Source: Syntrophomonas sp. UBA4807 (GTDB taxonomy: Bacteria > Bacillota > Syntrophomonadia > Syntrophomonadales > Syntrophomonadaceae). From it: a stretch of 9,395 nt of DNA. The position numbers were made by a program, and so were the translations under genes. Positions 1 to 5,873 of this stretch are shown piece by piece. How positions within the stretch are numbered: position 1 is the stretch's first letter; the number at the start of each line of letters is the position of its first letter. Below the pieces are notes generated by a model, which was not told the origin of the DNA, did not search any database, and worked only from the letters and a program-made list of their open reading frames with translations. The stretch covers positions 1 to 9,395 of the forward strand of contig DHGD01000118.1 of the NCBI GenBank assembly GCA_002402575.1. The letters run 5' to 3'.

Positions 1-165
1 AAAAAGTTGTCTGACCGGAGCCTTCTCAGCACAGAGTTTACATGACGATGCTAATAAGATAGCACGAAGCGTTTTGCACTTCAAGGCATTTCCAAAATCA
101 GGTTAGGTCAGAATATGAAGAATTAAACCGTTATTAGCCGGAACTGCGACTTTAGGAGGAATTGC

Positions 166-195
166 TTGTTTTATAAACTTACATGCTTTTATAAT
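166..195 (+). promoter_or_regulatory. Predicted sigma-A promoter of the MarR-type gene, with an overlapping inverted repeat
   Basis: A TTGTTT -35 box (166-171) and a perfect TATAAT -10 box (190-195) are separated by 18 bases. An inverted repeat, TTATAAA (171-177) and TTTATAA (188-194) with a 10-base centre, lies across the spacer and the -10 box. That is a typical place for an autorepressor to bind, and MarR proteins usually bind such dyads. Transcription would start near 202, which rules out the GTG at 206 as the gene's start codon. The promoter call is from sequence; autoregulation is inferred. Confidence 0.55.
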
Positions 196-256
196 ATGGT
201 ATAAAGTGGTCCAAAAAGAGAAAGACCAGGCAGAGGTTATAGAGAGGAGTAATTTC

Positions 257-679
257 ATGAACGGTTTGAATGCCTTTATCGGTTTCAACCTGCGGGCTGC
301 CATGAAAAAGATCGACAAACACCTGAGTAGCCGTCTGGATGAACACAGAGTCACCATTCCCCAGAGTTTCATCCTCTATTGCCTACAAGAGGAAAACGGC
401 GTCACCCTCAAAGAAATTGGCGCCAGAACAATGATCGACAGCTCTTCTATGACTGTTCTGGTGGATAAACTGGAAAAAGACAAATTGGTGGAAAGGCGCC
501 TGGACCCCCAGGACCGCCGCGCCATCAGGGTGTTTATCACTGAAAAGGGTGTTCAGGTAGCGGCCCAAATCGTAAATATCAATTATGAGTTCAATGCGCT
601 TTTGTACGATCTTTTGGGTGAAGGCAATCAAAAGGAGTTCATTCACGCCATAAACAACCTGATAAATGGCCTGGACTGA
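257..679 (+). CDS. MarR-family transcriptional regulator
   Basis: A 140-residue winged-helix DNA-binding protein of normal MarR length. An N-terminal dimerisation helix (about 5-28) is followed by the DNA-binding domain: helix about 50-58 (TLKEIGART), recognition helix about 61-74 (DSSSMTVLVDKLEKD) and a wing at about 80-95 carrying the family signature DRRAIRVFITEKG (86-98). A C-terminal helical region (about 100-140) completes the dimer interface. I chose ATG 257 because AGAGGAG sits 7 bases upstream and because the longer GTG start at 206 lies almost on the predicted transcription start. No partner gene such as an efflux pump adjoins it and speD is 277 bases away, so its target and ligand cannot be read from context. 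One cysteine (Cys42) is present; there is no CxxC pair to suggest redox sensing. The family call is secure; the function is only 'ligand-responsive repressor or activator'. Confidence 0.93.
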   Translation: MNGLNAFIGFNLRAAMKKIDKHLSSRLDEHRVTIPQSFILYCLQEENGVTLKEIGARTMIDSSSMTVLVDKLEKDKLVERRLDPQDRRAIRVFITEKGVQVAAQIVNINYEFNALLYDLLGEGNQKEFIHAINNLINGLD

Positions 680-768
680 TCTTTGCCGCGGTAATAGTCC
701 GGCGCTAAATATAATAAAAATGATATGATATATTTCGTGAACATATAAATAATTTAACAATCCGGAGC

Positions 769-794
769 ATACAATAGTAATTGTATAGAATTTT
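769..794 (+). other. AT-rich dyad followed by a T run (weak terminator or protein-binding site)
   Basis: ATACAAT (769-775) and ATTGTAT (780-786) form a perfect 7-base inverted repeat around a 4-base AGTA loop, followed by TTTTT at 790-794. This could be a weak intrinsic terminator for the MarR-type gene, or an 18-base operator of the size MarR dimers use. The stem is AT-rich and would be weak as RNA, so I do not choose between the two. Confidence 0.3.
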
Positions 795-822
795 TAGCTG
801 AGAGCATATTATCAGGCAATAG

Positions 823-838
823 TCCAGTTTATACTGGA
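823..838 (+). promoter_or_regulatory. Perfect 6+6 dyad just upstream of the speD promoter (candidate operator)
   Basis: TCCAGT (823-828) and ACTGGA (833-838) flank a TTAT centre, giving a 16-base dyad that ends 16 bases before the speD -35 box. Its position fits an activator or repressor site. I do not recognise the motif as that of a known regulator. Confidence 0.3.
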
Positions 839-854
839 AATTCACAATATTTTA

Positions 855-882
855 TTGACAATGCACAGAATTATGCTAAAAT
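855..882 (+). promoter_or_regulatory. Strong predicted sigma-A promoter of speD
   Basis: A perfect TTGACA -35 box (855-860) and a TAAAAT -10 box (877-882) are 16 bases apart. The -10 box is preceded by TGC (874-876), giving an extended -10 element. Transcription would start near 888-890, leaving a leader of about 67 bases before the speD start. This is the best consensus promoter in the window. The leader also contains AAGGAGGT (911-918), with no ATG, GTG or TTG at a usable distance behind it. Confidence 0.7.
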
Positions 883-956
883 TCTACATGTGCGTTTTAG
901 GGATTAATTTAAGGAGGTCTGAGAGCACAAAAAAAAACTGAAGGGAGGCGACATGA

Positions 957-1340
957 TTGCAGTCTTTAGGGCGACATGTACTAGCCGAAGTATATGGCTG
1001 TCACTTTGAAGTATTGAATGATATCGCTCGGGTGGAGGATATCATGATAAATGCTGCTTTGGAGGCTGGAGCTGAAGTGAGAGAGGTTGTTTTTCACAAG
1101 TTTAGCCCGCAAGGAGTCAGTGGAGTCGTTGTTATTTCAGAGTCGCACCTGGCAATTCATACCTGGCCGGAGTTGGGATATGCAGCAGTAGATGTGTTTA
1201 CCTGCGGTGAATCAGTTAACCCCTGGGATGCCTGCAACTATGTGGCTGAAAAATTTGGGGCTACCCATGTAACGGCATCAGAAGTGAAGCGGGGAACGGT
1301 TCAGAGCCAGAAGAAGGAGCGCCTGGTGGTAAATATTTAG
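957..1340 (+). CDS. speD: S-adenosylmethionine decarboxylase proenzyme (class 1B, pyruvoyl-dependent)
   Basis: Removes CO2 from S-adenosylmethionine, giving the aminopropyl donor for spermidine synthesis in the cytoplasm. The 127-residue chain has the usual length and hallmarks of the small Gram-positive and archaeal type. Its N-terminus reads SLGRH. The self-cleavage site is Glu62-Ser63 within ESHLAIHTWPE; Ser63 becomes the pyruvoyl group. His68 and Cys83 (FTCG) match the processing and catalytic residues of the Thermotoga enzyme. The start is TTG 957: a TGA stop lies directly before it in frame, GGGAGG (943-948) is 8 bases upstream, and the protein begins as homologues do. An ATG at 953 is out of frame and ends after 18 codons. 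No spermidine synthase (speE) gene is in the window. The gene forms its own unit between a strong promoter and an intrinsic terminator. Confidence 0.96.
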   Translation: MQSLGRHVLAEVYGCHFEVLNDIARVEDIMINAALEAGAEVREVVFHKFSPQGVSGVVVISESHLAIHTWPELGYAAVDVFTCGESVNPWDACNYVAEKFGATHVTASEVKRGTVQSQKKERLVVNI

Positions 1341-1400
1341 GAGGGATACTATTTTAGTAGACCGATGCAAAGCAAAAAATAGCGCTCGATCGATTTGAAA

Positions 1401-1443
1401 GGTCTTACTTGACATTAATATCAAGTAAGACCTTGTTTTATTA
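1401..1443 (+). terminator. Intrinsic terminator of speD
   Basis: GGTCTTACTTGA (1401-1412) pairs perfectly with TCAAGTAAGACC (1421-1432), making a 12-base-pair stem with an 8-base loop. It is followed directly by the T-rich tail TTGTTTTATTA (1433-1443). It lies 60 bases after the speD stop and separates speD from the quinone block. Confidence 0.88.
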
Positions 1444-1458
1444 ACGGTAAAATTCAGA

Positions 1459-1487
1459 CTGTCAAAGCGGACTATTTTCTATATAAT
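1459..1487 (+). promoter_or_regulatory. Predicted sigma-A promoter of the quinone side-chain block
   Basis: CTGTCA (1459-1464) and a perfect TATAAT (1482-1487) are 17 bases apart. A 12-base palindrome TATCATATGATA (1491-1502) covers the expected transcription start, a position where a repressor could act. The leader to ATG 1630 would be about 135 bases; I see no recognisable riboswitch or attenuator in it. Confidence 0.5.
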
Positions 1488-1629
1488 TAATATCATATGA
1501 TAACATGGCGGTGAAGCAGGAAATTATTGTGAAGGTGCTTTGACGTCCCAATGGTTTAAAATATGATTAGATAGAATTCATTATTAATGCTTAAGAGATT
1601 CAAATGCATTAGGGCTTGTGGGGGTACTT

Positions 1630-2367
1630 ATGTTGGAACGTGATTTAAAATATGATCTTGAAGAGGTGAACCGCCTGGTGCGGAACCGTCTCTCGCCCTG
1701 GTGGGAGGATATTCAAAACCATGTCTGCCAGGCAGCCGCAGAGCCAACCTGGGAGCAACTCCCGGCAGCGGTGCTGGCTATTTATCGTTATCTGGGGCAG
1801 CAGCGCGGTTCTTCCCTGAGAATGGCGGCATTATTCAAAATGACTCACCTGGCCAGCGTAATACACGAGTCGGTCAGAGATGATGAGGATGGGCAAATCT
1901 ATGACCGTGATATGCAGTTCTCTATTCTGATTGGAGATTATATATACGGGTCGATATTAAAACTGCTGGTGGAGATCGGGGCTGACTCTCTGTTGGACGT
2001 GTTTTCTGATACGATTGGACAAATCAATGAAGGCCTGGTGATGAAATACAAGCTGGATTCGGCTCCGGAGGAAATTCTGGCCAGAACCAGGGCATCGCTG
2101 TACCAGGCCGCATTTACCTCTGCCGCCCGGTTGCGGGGCTTATCGCCCGAAGCCACCACCTGGTACACCAAACTGGGATTTCATATGGGCATGGCATTGG
2201 AAGGTCATGATTTACCTGAGTTAGGCGCGGAGATGATGAATCACTGCCAGATAAGCCGCGATCTGTTTGCTTTTATCAACCAGGGCAGGACAACCCTGAG
2301 TGAAACTGCGCTGGAAATGCTCATCCTGGAAAATCTCAACCAGGGTCTAACCCGGGCAGCAATTTAA
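1630..2367 (+). CDS. hepS: HepS-like non-catalytic subunit of heptaprenyl (polyprenyl) diphosphate synthase
   Basis: A 245-residue protein that resembles component I (HepS) of the two-subunit heptaprenyl diphosphate synthases of Bacillus (about 250 residues). It also aligns by eye with HepT in this window: HLASVIHESVRDDED (73-87) against HMATLVHDDVIDNSQ; IGDYIYGS (101-108) against AGNYIFSS; NEGLVMKY against CEGEIIQM; LGFHMGMALEGHDLPE against YGYYLGMAFQVTDDILD. Both aspartate-rich DDxxD motifs of HepT are lost here (ESVRD and HDLPE), so it should keep the all-helical prenyl synthase fold without catalysing chain elongation. In Bacillus, HepS is needed with HepT for activity and product length. 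The start is ATG 1630, with GGGGG five bases upstream; GTG 1618 is a less likely alternative. It is the first gene of the quinone block and is separated from hepT by ubiA and ubiX. The fold relationship is visible; the partnership with HepT is inferred from the family. Confidence 0.8.
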   Translation: MLERDLKYDLEEVNRLVRNRLSPWWEDIQNHVCQAAAEPTWEQLPAAVLAIYRYLGQQRGSSLRMAALFKMTHLASVIHESVRDDEDGQIYDRDMQFSILIGDYIYGSILKLLVEIGADSLLDVFSDTIGQINEGLVMKYKLDSAPEEILARTRASLYQAAFTSAARLRGLSPEATTWYTKLGFHMGMALEGHDLPELGAEMMNHCQISRDLFAFINQGRTTLSETALEMLILENLNQGLTRAAI

Positions 2368-2379
2368 AAAACCATTTAC

Positions 2380-2415
2380 ATGGACACGGCCTGCTGGCCA
2401 GCAGGCCGTGTCCAT
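2380..2415 (+). repeat. 36-base perfect palindrome between hepS and ubiA (hairpin, possible terminator or attenuator)
   Basis: ATGGACACGGCCTGCTGG (2380-2397) is followed at once by its exact reverse complement (2398-2415). As RNA it would form a very stable GC-rich hairpin of about 16 pairs with a tiny loop, starting 13 bases after the hepS stop. The following bases (ACTTTC) are a poor T run, so termination would be weak. A partial attenuator or a 3'-end-protecting hairpin is equally possible. A GTG that would extend ubiA upstream (2408) lies inside the right arm, which argues against that start. Confidence 0.75.
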
Positions 2416-2467
2416 ACTTTCAAGGCCCTTTAGGGTAGTTTTGTGCTGCAATAGGAGAATATTGACG

Positions 2468-3313
2468 TTGAAGAACATTACCCGCTTTCTCAATATGATT
2501 GACTTTAGCCACACTCTGTTCGGGCTGCCCTTCGCTTATCTGGGGGCCTTTTTGGGCGTACACGGCATCCCCAGCCTGGCGCAGTTGGGCTGGATCACCC
2601 TGGCTATGGTCAGCGCCCGCACCTCAGCCTTGTGTTTAAACCGCATCATCGACCGGCATCTGGATCGAGCCAATCCACGCACCAGACACTGGGTAATGGC
2701 TTCGGGACAGCTGCCGCTCAGTCTGGTATGGGGCGCGGTGGTGGTTGGTCTGGGCCTATTGTTCGTGGCGGCTTCCCGGCTCAACCTGTTGTGCTTGCAG
2801 CTTGCTCCCTTGGCAGTATTGATTTTATGGGGCTATTCCTACACCAAACGCTTTACCTGGTGGTGCCATATCATACTCGGGCTGGCTATTGGCATCGGCC
2901 CAGTGGGGGCATGGATCGCAGTGACCGGGCGCCTCGATTGGCAGCCCATCTTGCTGACTGTGGCGGTGGCAAGCTGGGTGGCAGGGTTTGACATAACATA
3001 TGCCTGTCAGGATATAGAGTTTGACCGCCAACATGGACTGCATTCCATCCCGGCTCGTTTTGGCGCCAGGATAGCATTCCGCTTTTCTGAGACGTTGCAT
3101 GTGCTGATGGTGGTATGCCTGATCGCTGCAGGTGTGGCGCTTCAGCTAGGTGGATGGTATTACCTCGGGGTAACCATCGCAGCCCTTATCCTGCTGTATG
3201 AGCATAGAATTGTCACCCCCGACAATATGAGCCGGGTTAATTTCGCCTCCTTTAAGATAAACCACTATGTGGGCTTGCTGATTCTGATAACCACCCTGGC
3301 AGATATATATTGA
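2468..3313 (+). CDS. ubiA: UbiA-family aromatic prenyltransferase (MqnP/4-hydroxybenzoate polyprenyltransferase type)
   Basis: An integral membrane enzyme that joins a polyprenyl diphosphate tail to an aromatic acid. It is 281 residues long, typical for the family, with about eight or nine hydrophobic segments. The first Mg-diphosphate-binding motif is NRIIDRHLD (Asn58, Asp62, Asp66) followed by RANPRT. The second is YACQDIEFD (Asp182, Asp186) in DITYACQDIEFDRQHGL. The N-terminus IDFSHTLFGLPFAYLGA is typical of the subgroup annotated as MqnP in Gram-positive bacteria, which prenylates dihydroxynaphthoate in the futalosine menaquinone route. The neighbouring polyprenyl synthase subunits and UbiX support this over a ubiquinone role. 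The start is TTG 2468, with AGGAGA (2453-2458) 9 bases upstream; the longer GTG 2408 lies in a palindrome and has no ribosome site. The exact aromatic substrate is inferred. Confidence 0.92.
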   Translation: MKNITRFLNMIDFSHTLFGLPFAYLGAFLGVHGIPSLAQLGWITLAMVSARTSALCLNRIIDRHLDRANPRTRHWVMASGQLPLSLVWGAVVVGLGLLFVAASRLNLLCLQLAPLAVLILWGYSYTKRFTWWCHIILGLAIGIGPVGAWIAVTGRLDWQPILLTVAVASWVAGFDITYACQDIEFDRQHGLHSIPARFGARIAFRFSETLHVLMVVCLIAAGVALQLGGWYYLGVTIAALILLYEHRIVTPDNMSRVNFASFKINHYVGLLILITTLADIY

Positions 3314-3338
3314 GCTAATAGGGTACTATGTGTATAAC
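3310..3338 (+). promoter_or_regulatory. Candidate internal promoter for ubiX
   Basis: TTGAGC (3310-3315) and TATAAC (3333-3338) are 17 bases apart across the ubiA stop codon. The predicted transcription start near 3345 is 24 bases before ATG 3369 and downstream of GTG 3330, so it supports the shorter UbiX start. The -35 box is only a partial match. Confidence 0.35.
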
Positions 3339-3368
3339 CCATCCCAAAAGATAACGGGGGGAGCCCTG

Positions 3369-3959
3369 ATGAAAAGATATACAGTCGGACTGACTGGAGC
3401 CAGCGGGATAATCTACGGGATTACTCTGATCAGGGAATTGTTGGCCCAGGGTTGTGAAGTCCATGTTGTGGTCAGCCGGGCGGCCGGGCTGGTCATGCAA
3501 CAGGAACAGGGCTGGCAGCCAGGAGAGAATGCAGGTCAGGCTCTGGACTCACTGCAATCCTGTTATCCGTGCCTGATTAGCTATGGCAACGATGATATCG
3601 CCGCACCTATTGCCAGCGGTTCTTACCTGACCGAGGCCATGATCATAATGCCCTGTACTATGTCTACTATTTCTGCTTTGGCCTGCGGCAGTTCCAGCAG
3701 TCTGATGGAACGGGCCGCTGATGTGATGCTTAAAGAAAACCGCCCCCTGGTGGTGGTGCCCCGGGAAACCCCCTTGAGCACTATCCATATTAGGAATATG
3801 CTGCAGTTAGCTGAGGCAGGAGCCCGCATAGTCCCTGCCATGCCGGCATTCTATCATAATCCCCGGGGGATTCAGGATTTGGTCGACTTCATGGTGGGTA
3901 AAGTCTTAGATATACTGAAAATTCCCCATCAGATGTTCAGCCGCTACGGTGAGAATTGA
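3369..3959 (+). CDS. ubiX: UbiX-type flavin prenyltransferase
   Basis: Makes prenylated FMN from reduced FMN and dimethylallyl phosphate (or diphosphate in some members); this cofactor is required by UbiD-type decarboxylases. The 196-residue chain matches the family's usual 190-205. Visible hallmarks are the N-terminal flavin-binding loop GLTGASGIIYG (7-17), the ASGSY segment, PCTMSTISALACGSSSSLMERAADV and LKENRPLVVVPRETPLS, and the C-terminal PAMPAFYHNP. The start is ATG 3369, with GGGGGGAG five or six bases upstream, rather than GTG 3330, because homologues begin just before the GLTGASG loop. UbiX often sits beside ubiD and ubiA. Here ubiA is 55 bases upstream but no ubiD is in the window. 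In the futalosine pathway, UbiD/UbiX-like proteins act after the prenyltransferase, which suits this position. Confidence 0.95.
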   Translation: MKRYTVGLTGASGIIYGITLIRELLAQGCEVHVVVSRAAGLVMQQEQGWQPGENAGQALDSLQSCYPCLISYGNDDIAAPIASGSYLTEAMIIMPCTMSTISALACGSSSSLMERAADVMLKENRPLVVVPRETPLSTIHIRNMLQLAEAGARIVPAMPAFYHNPRGIQDLVDFMVGKVLDILKIPHQMFSRYGEN

Positions 3960-3990
3960 TATACAACGCTAAGGTTCTAAAGGTGATTTG

Positions 3991-4019
3991 TTGGAATGCG
4001 TCGAATGAAACATTATAAT
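3991..4019 (+). promoter_or_regulatory. Predicted sigma-A promoter of hepT
   Basis: TTGGAA (3991-3996) and a perfect TATAAT (4014-4019) are separated by exactly 17 bases. The -10 box overlaps the ATG at 4018, so that codon cannot start translation from this transcript. The leader to ATG 4048 would be about 22 bases and holds the GGGGGA ribosome site. hepT, and probably tatC, can thus be expressed apart from hepS-ubiA-ubiX. Confidence 0.6.
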
Positions 4020-4047
4020 GAGTTTATTGATCAATACGGGGGAACGC

Positions 4048-5016
4048 ATGGAACCCAATGATTTTTTTACTCCGGTTGCTGATGAATTGCAGATTGTGGA
4101 GAGCAGCCTGGAGACCAACATAAACACCAAACTGAGTATACTGCAGCAAGCGTCGACACATCTTATAAAAGCCGGGGGCAAAAGGCTGCGCCCTGCTTTT
4201 GCCCTTTTGGCGGCACGTATGTTTGTCGATGATTTGGATGAAATCATACCCCTGGCAGTGGCTTTGGAACTGACCCACATGGCTACCCTGGTGCACGATG
4301 ATGTAATCGATAATTCCCAGACCCGGCGCGGCACCGACACGGTGAAAAGTTTATGGGGCAACCGCCTTTCTCTTTATGCGGGCAATTATATCTTTTCCAG
4401 CTCTCTTGCCCTGGTGGCCGGCTATCGGCGGCAGGATATGATCAGCATCCTGGCTGACACCAGTATGAAGATCTGCGAGGGCGAGATTATCCAGATGCTG
4501 AGCGCTTATAATATAGAAGTGGGTTTAAAGAACTATTTGCGCCGCATTGAACGCAAAACCGCTCTGCTGATTTCGGTAAGCTGCCAGTTGGGGGCCTTGC
4601 TCACCCCGGCCAGCCAAGCTGAAATCGCCGCCCTGCAGAAATACGGTTATTATCTGGGGATGGCCTTTCAGGTGACTGACGACATTTTGGATTTCGTAGC
4701 CACTGAAGAGGTGTTGGGAAAGCCCACTGCAAGCGATATCAAGCAGGGGATAATAACCCTGCCGACCATTTATGCGCTCCGCGTCAGTCCACACCGGCAG
4801 CAATTGCAGCAGTGGCTGTCGTCGGCTCAGTCTTGTATAGAACAGGCCGATCATATCGTGGATCTGGTTATTGATGCCGGGGGGATCGATTATGCCTACT
4901 ATGCGGCTCAATATTACACCGCAAAAGCCAAACGGCAGCTGAGTTATCTGCCCGATACCCCCATTACCGAGAACTTGAGGAACATTTCTGAATTTATTTC
5001 AGAGCGCAATTATTAA
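4048..5016 (+). CDS. hepT: Polyprenyl (heptaprenyl-type) diphosphate synthase, catalytic subunit
   Basis: Adds isopentenyl diphosphate units in trans to an allylic diphosphate to make the long tail of menaquinone. The 322-residue chain has the usual length. Motifs in order are GGKRLRP (43-49), the first aspartate-rich motif DDVID (84-88) followed by RRG (93-95), and the second aspartate-rich motif DDILD (211-215) in YYLGMAFQVTDDILDF, then GKPTASDIKQGIITLP. Ala79, five residues before the first motif, is small, which in this family goes with long-chain products; short-chain enzymes tend to have an aromatic residue there. Chain length (C30-C40) cannot be fixed from sequence. The start is ATG 4048, with GGGGGA five bases upstream; ATG 4018 overlaps a promoter -10 box. 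A dedicated HepS-like partner lies at 1630-2367, so this is called HepT rather than a homodimeric synthase. Confidence 0.93.
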   Translation: MEPNDFFTPVADELQIVESSLETNINTKLSILQQASTHLIKAGGKRLRPAFALLAARMFVDDLDEIIPLAVALELTHMATLVHDDVIDNSQTRRGTDTVKSLWGNRLSLYAGNYIFSSSLALVAGYRRQDMISILADTSMKICEGEIIQMLSAYNIEVGLKNYLRRIERKTALLISVSCQLGALLTPASQAEIAALQKYGYYLGMAFQVTDDILDFVATEEVLGKPTASDIKQGIITLPTIYALRVSPHRQQLQQWLSSAQSCIEQADHIVDLVIDAGGIDYAYYAAQYYTAKAKRQLSYLPDTPITENLRNISEFISERNY

Positions 5017-5035
5017 TTAAGAGGGTGTTGTACCA

Positions 5036-5824
5036 TTGGCCTTTTTTAACTTGGGTGACATGACTAAGGAAGAAAAGAAAACCCTTATCGCCCATCTGGA
5101 GGAACTGCGCAGGGCTGTTCTGATCAGCGTGGTGGCAATTGTGGCAGGGGCCTGTGTGGCTTTCTATTACAATGAGGAAATCCTGGCCGTAATTGTCTCG
5201 CCCTTAAGTTCTCTGCAGCAGACCCTAATCGTGACCGGGGTTACCGAAGCCTTTTTCGTAAAGATGAAACTGGCTTTGTATGCAGGGTTTATACTGGCCT
5301 TCCCGGTAGTAGCGTGGGCTTTGTGGCGTTTTGTCAAGCCCGGCCTGTATCCCCGTGAAAGGCGCTATGTGTACGTCCTGCTGCCGGTTACGGTACTGCT
5401 CTTCGCTGCCGGGGTATTATTCGCCTATTTTGGCATTCTGCCCCTGGTCTTGAATTTCTTCATTTATATTGCAGGGCAAAACCTGGAAACTCTATTTAAG
5501 GTGGATCAATACGTTTCGTTTGTAATTGCCTTCACCATCCCCTTCGGGCTGGTATTCGAGCTGCCGGTAGTGGTCTTTTTCCTCACCAAGATCGGAGTGC
5601 TCAAGCCAAATTGGATGGCTCAAAATCGCAAATATGCTTTGCTGGCTATTGTGGTAATGGCGGCTGCCCTTACTCCCGGGCCTGATCCTGTTTCTCAGTT
5701 GATGATGGCTATTCCAGTGTATTTACTCTATGAAGTCAGTATCTGGGTGTCAAAATGGGCCGCCAAGGGAAAAACGCGCCCATCCGAGTTAGAAGGTGAT
5801 GACTACCAGGAAGCCGATGGGTAA
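5036..5824 (+). CDS. tatC: Twin-arginine protein translocase subunit TatC
   Basis: The multi-spanning core of the Tat system. It binds the twin-arginine signal peptide and exports folded proteins, often with cofactors, across the cytoplasmic membrane. The 262-residue protein has six hydrophobic spans. It carries the cytoplasmic N-terminal HLEELR motif (20-25) and the first cytoplasmic loop RFVKPGLYPRERR. Within that loop Phe99 and Glu108 stand nine residues apart, like the signal-peptide-binding Phe94 and Glu103 of Escherichia coli TatC. A C-terminal segment LTPGPDPVSQLMMAIPVYLLYE is also typical. The start is TTG 5036 with GAGGGTG eight bases upstream; ATG 5060 would still retain HLEELR and is an alternative. 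It follows hepT by 19 bases, so co-transcription is likely. The charged C-terminal tail is ordinary. Confidence 0.97.
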   Translation: MAFFNLGDMTKEEKKTLIAHLEELRRAVLISVVAIVAGACVAFYYNEEILAVIVSPLSSLQQTLIVTGVTEAFFVKMKLALYAGFILAFPVVAWALWRFVKPGLYPRERRYVYVLLPVTVLLFAAGVLFAYFGILPLVLNFFIYIAGQNLETLFKVDQYVSFVIAFTIPFGLVFELPVVVFFLTKIGVLKPNWMAQNRKYALLAIVVMAAALTPGPDPVSQLMMAIPVYLLYEVSIWVSKWAAKGKTRPSELEGDDYQEADG

Positions 5825-5831
5825 CCGGCGT

Positions 5832-5873
5832 AGAGAACGCTGTTAAGGTCACCCCGGGTCAAAGCGGTTCTCT
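5832..5873 (+). other. Imperfect hairpin after tatC (weak terminator candidate)
   Basis: AGAGAACGCT (5832-5841) can pair with AGCGGTTCTCT (5863-5873), ten pairs with one bulged G and a 21-base loop. Only three T bases follow the stem, so strong termination is unlikely. It sits directly before the tatA promoter and could partly insulate tatC from tatA. Confidence 0.3.

Noticed and set aside
1..106. Open frame running in from the left edge (stop TAG 104-106), possibly the C-terminus of an upstream gene
   Set aside because: Only 34 residues are visible, with no recognisable motif, and the other two frames also stop early. It could be chance, so I do not annotate a gene.
154..204. AGGAGG (154-159) followed by a 12-residue ORF from TTG 166 (a possible leader peptide of marR)
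   Set aside because: The ORF lies within the predicted promoter itself, upstream of the expected transcription start, so it would not be transcribed from that promoter.
103..372. Minus-strand open frame over the start of the MarR-type gene
   Set aside because: It is antisense to a well-supported gene and its own promoter, has no family motif and no ribosome site. Other minus-strand frames across the window are rejected for the same reasons.
257..1340. marR and speD as a toxin-antitoxin, defence or other novel two-gene system
   Set aside because: SpeD has every residue of a normal metabolic decarboxylase and its own strong promoter and terminator. Nothing links the two genes beyond adjacency.
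1505..1543. 12-residue ORF after the hepS promoter
   Set aside because: It has no ribosome-binding site and no composition suggesting an attenuator peptide. Chance is the simplest explanation.
1341..1629. Riboswitch or small RNA in the speD-hepS spacer
   Set aside because: Apart from the terminator, promoter and a 12-base palindrome, I saw no conserved riboswitch core or second strong hairpin.
2632..2991. 119-codon plus-strand frame inside ubiA
   Set aside because: It is an alternative frame of a secure UbiA-family gene whose Asp motifs lie in the other frame; its composition (Gly, Ala, Pro rich) is typical of a shadow frame.
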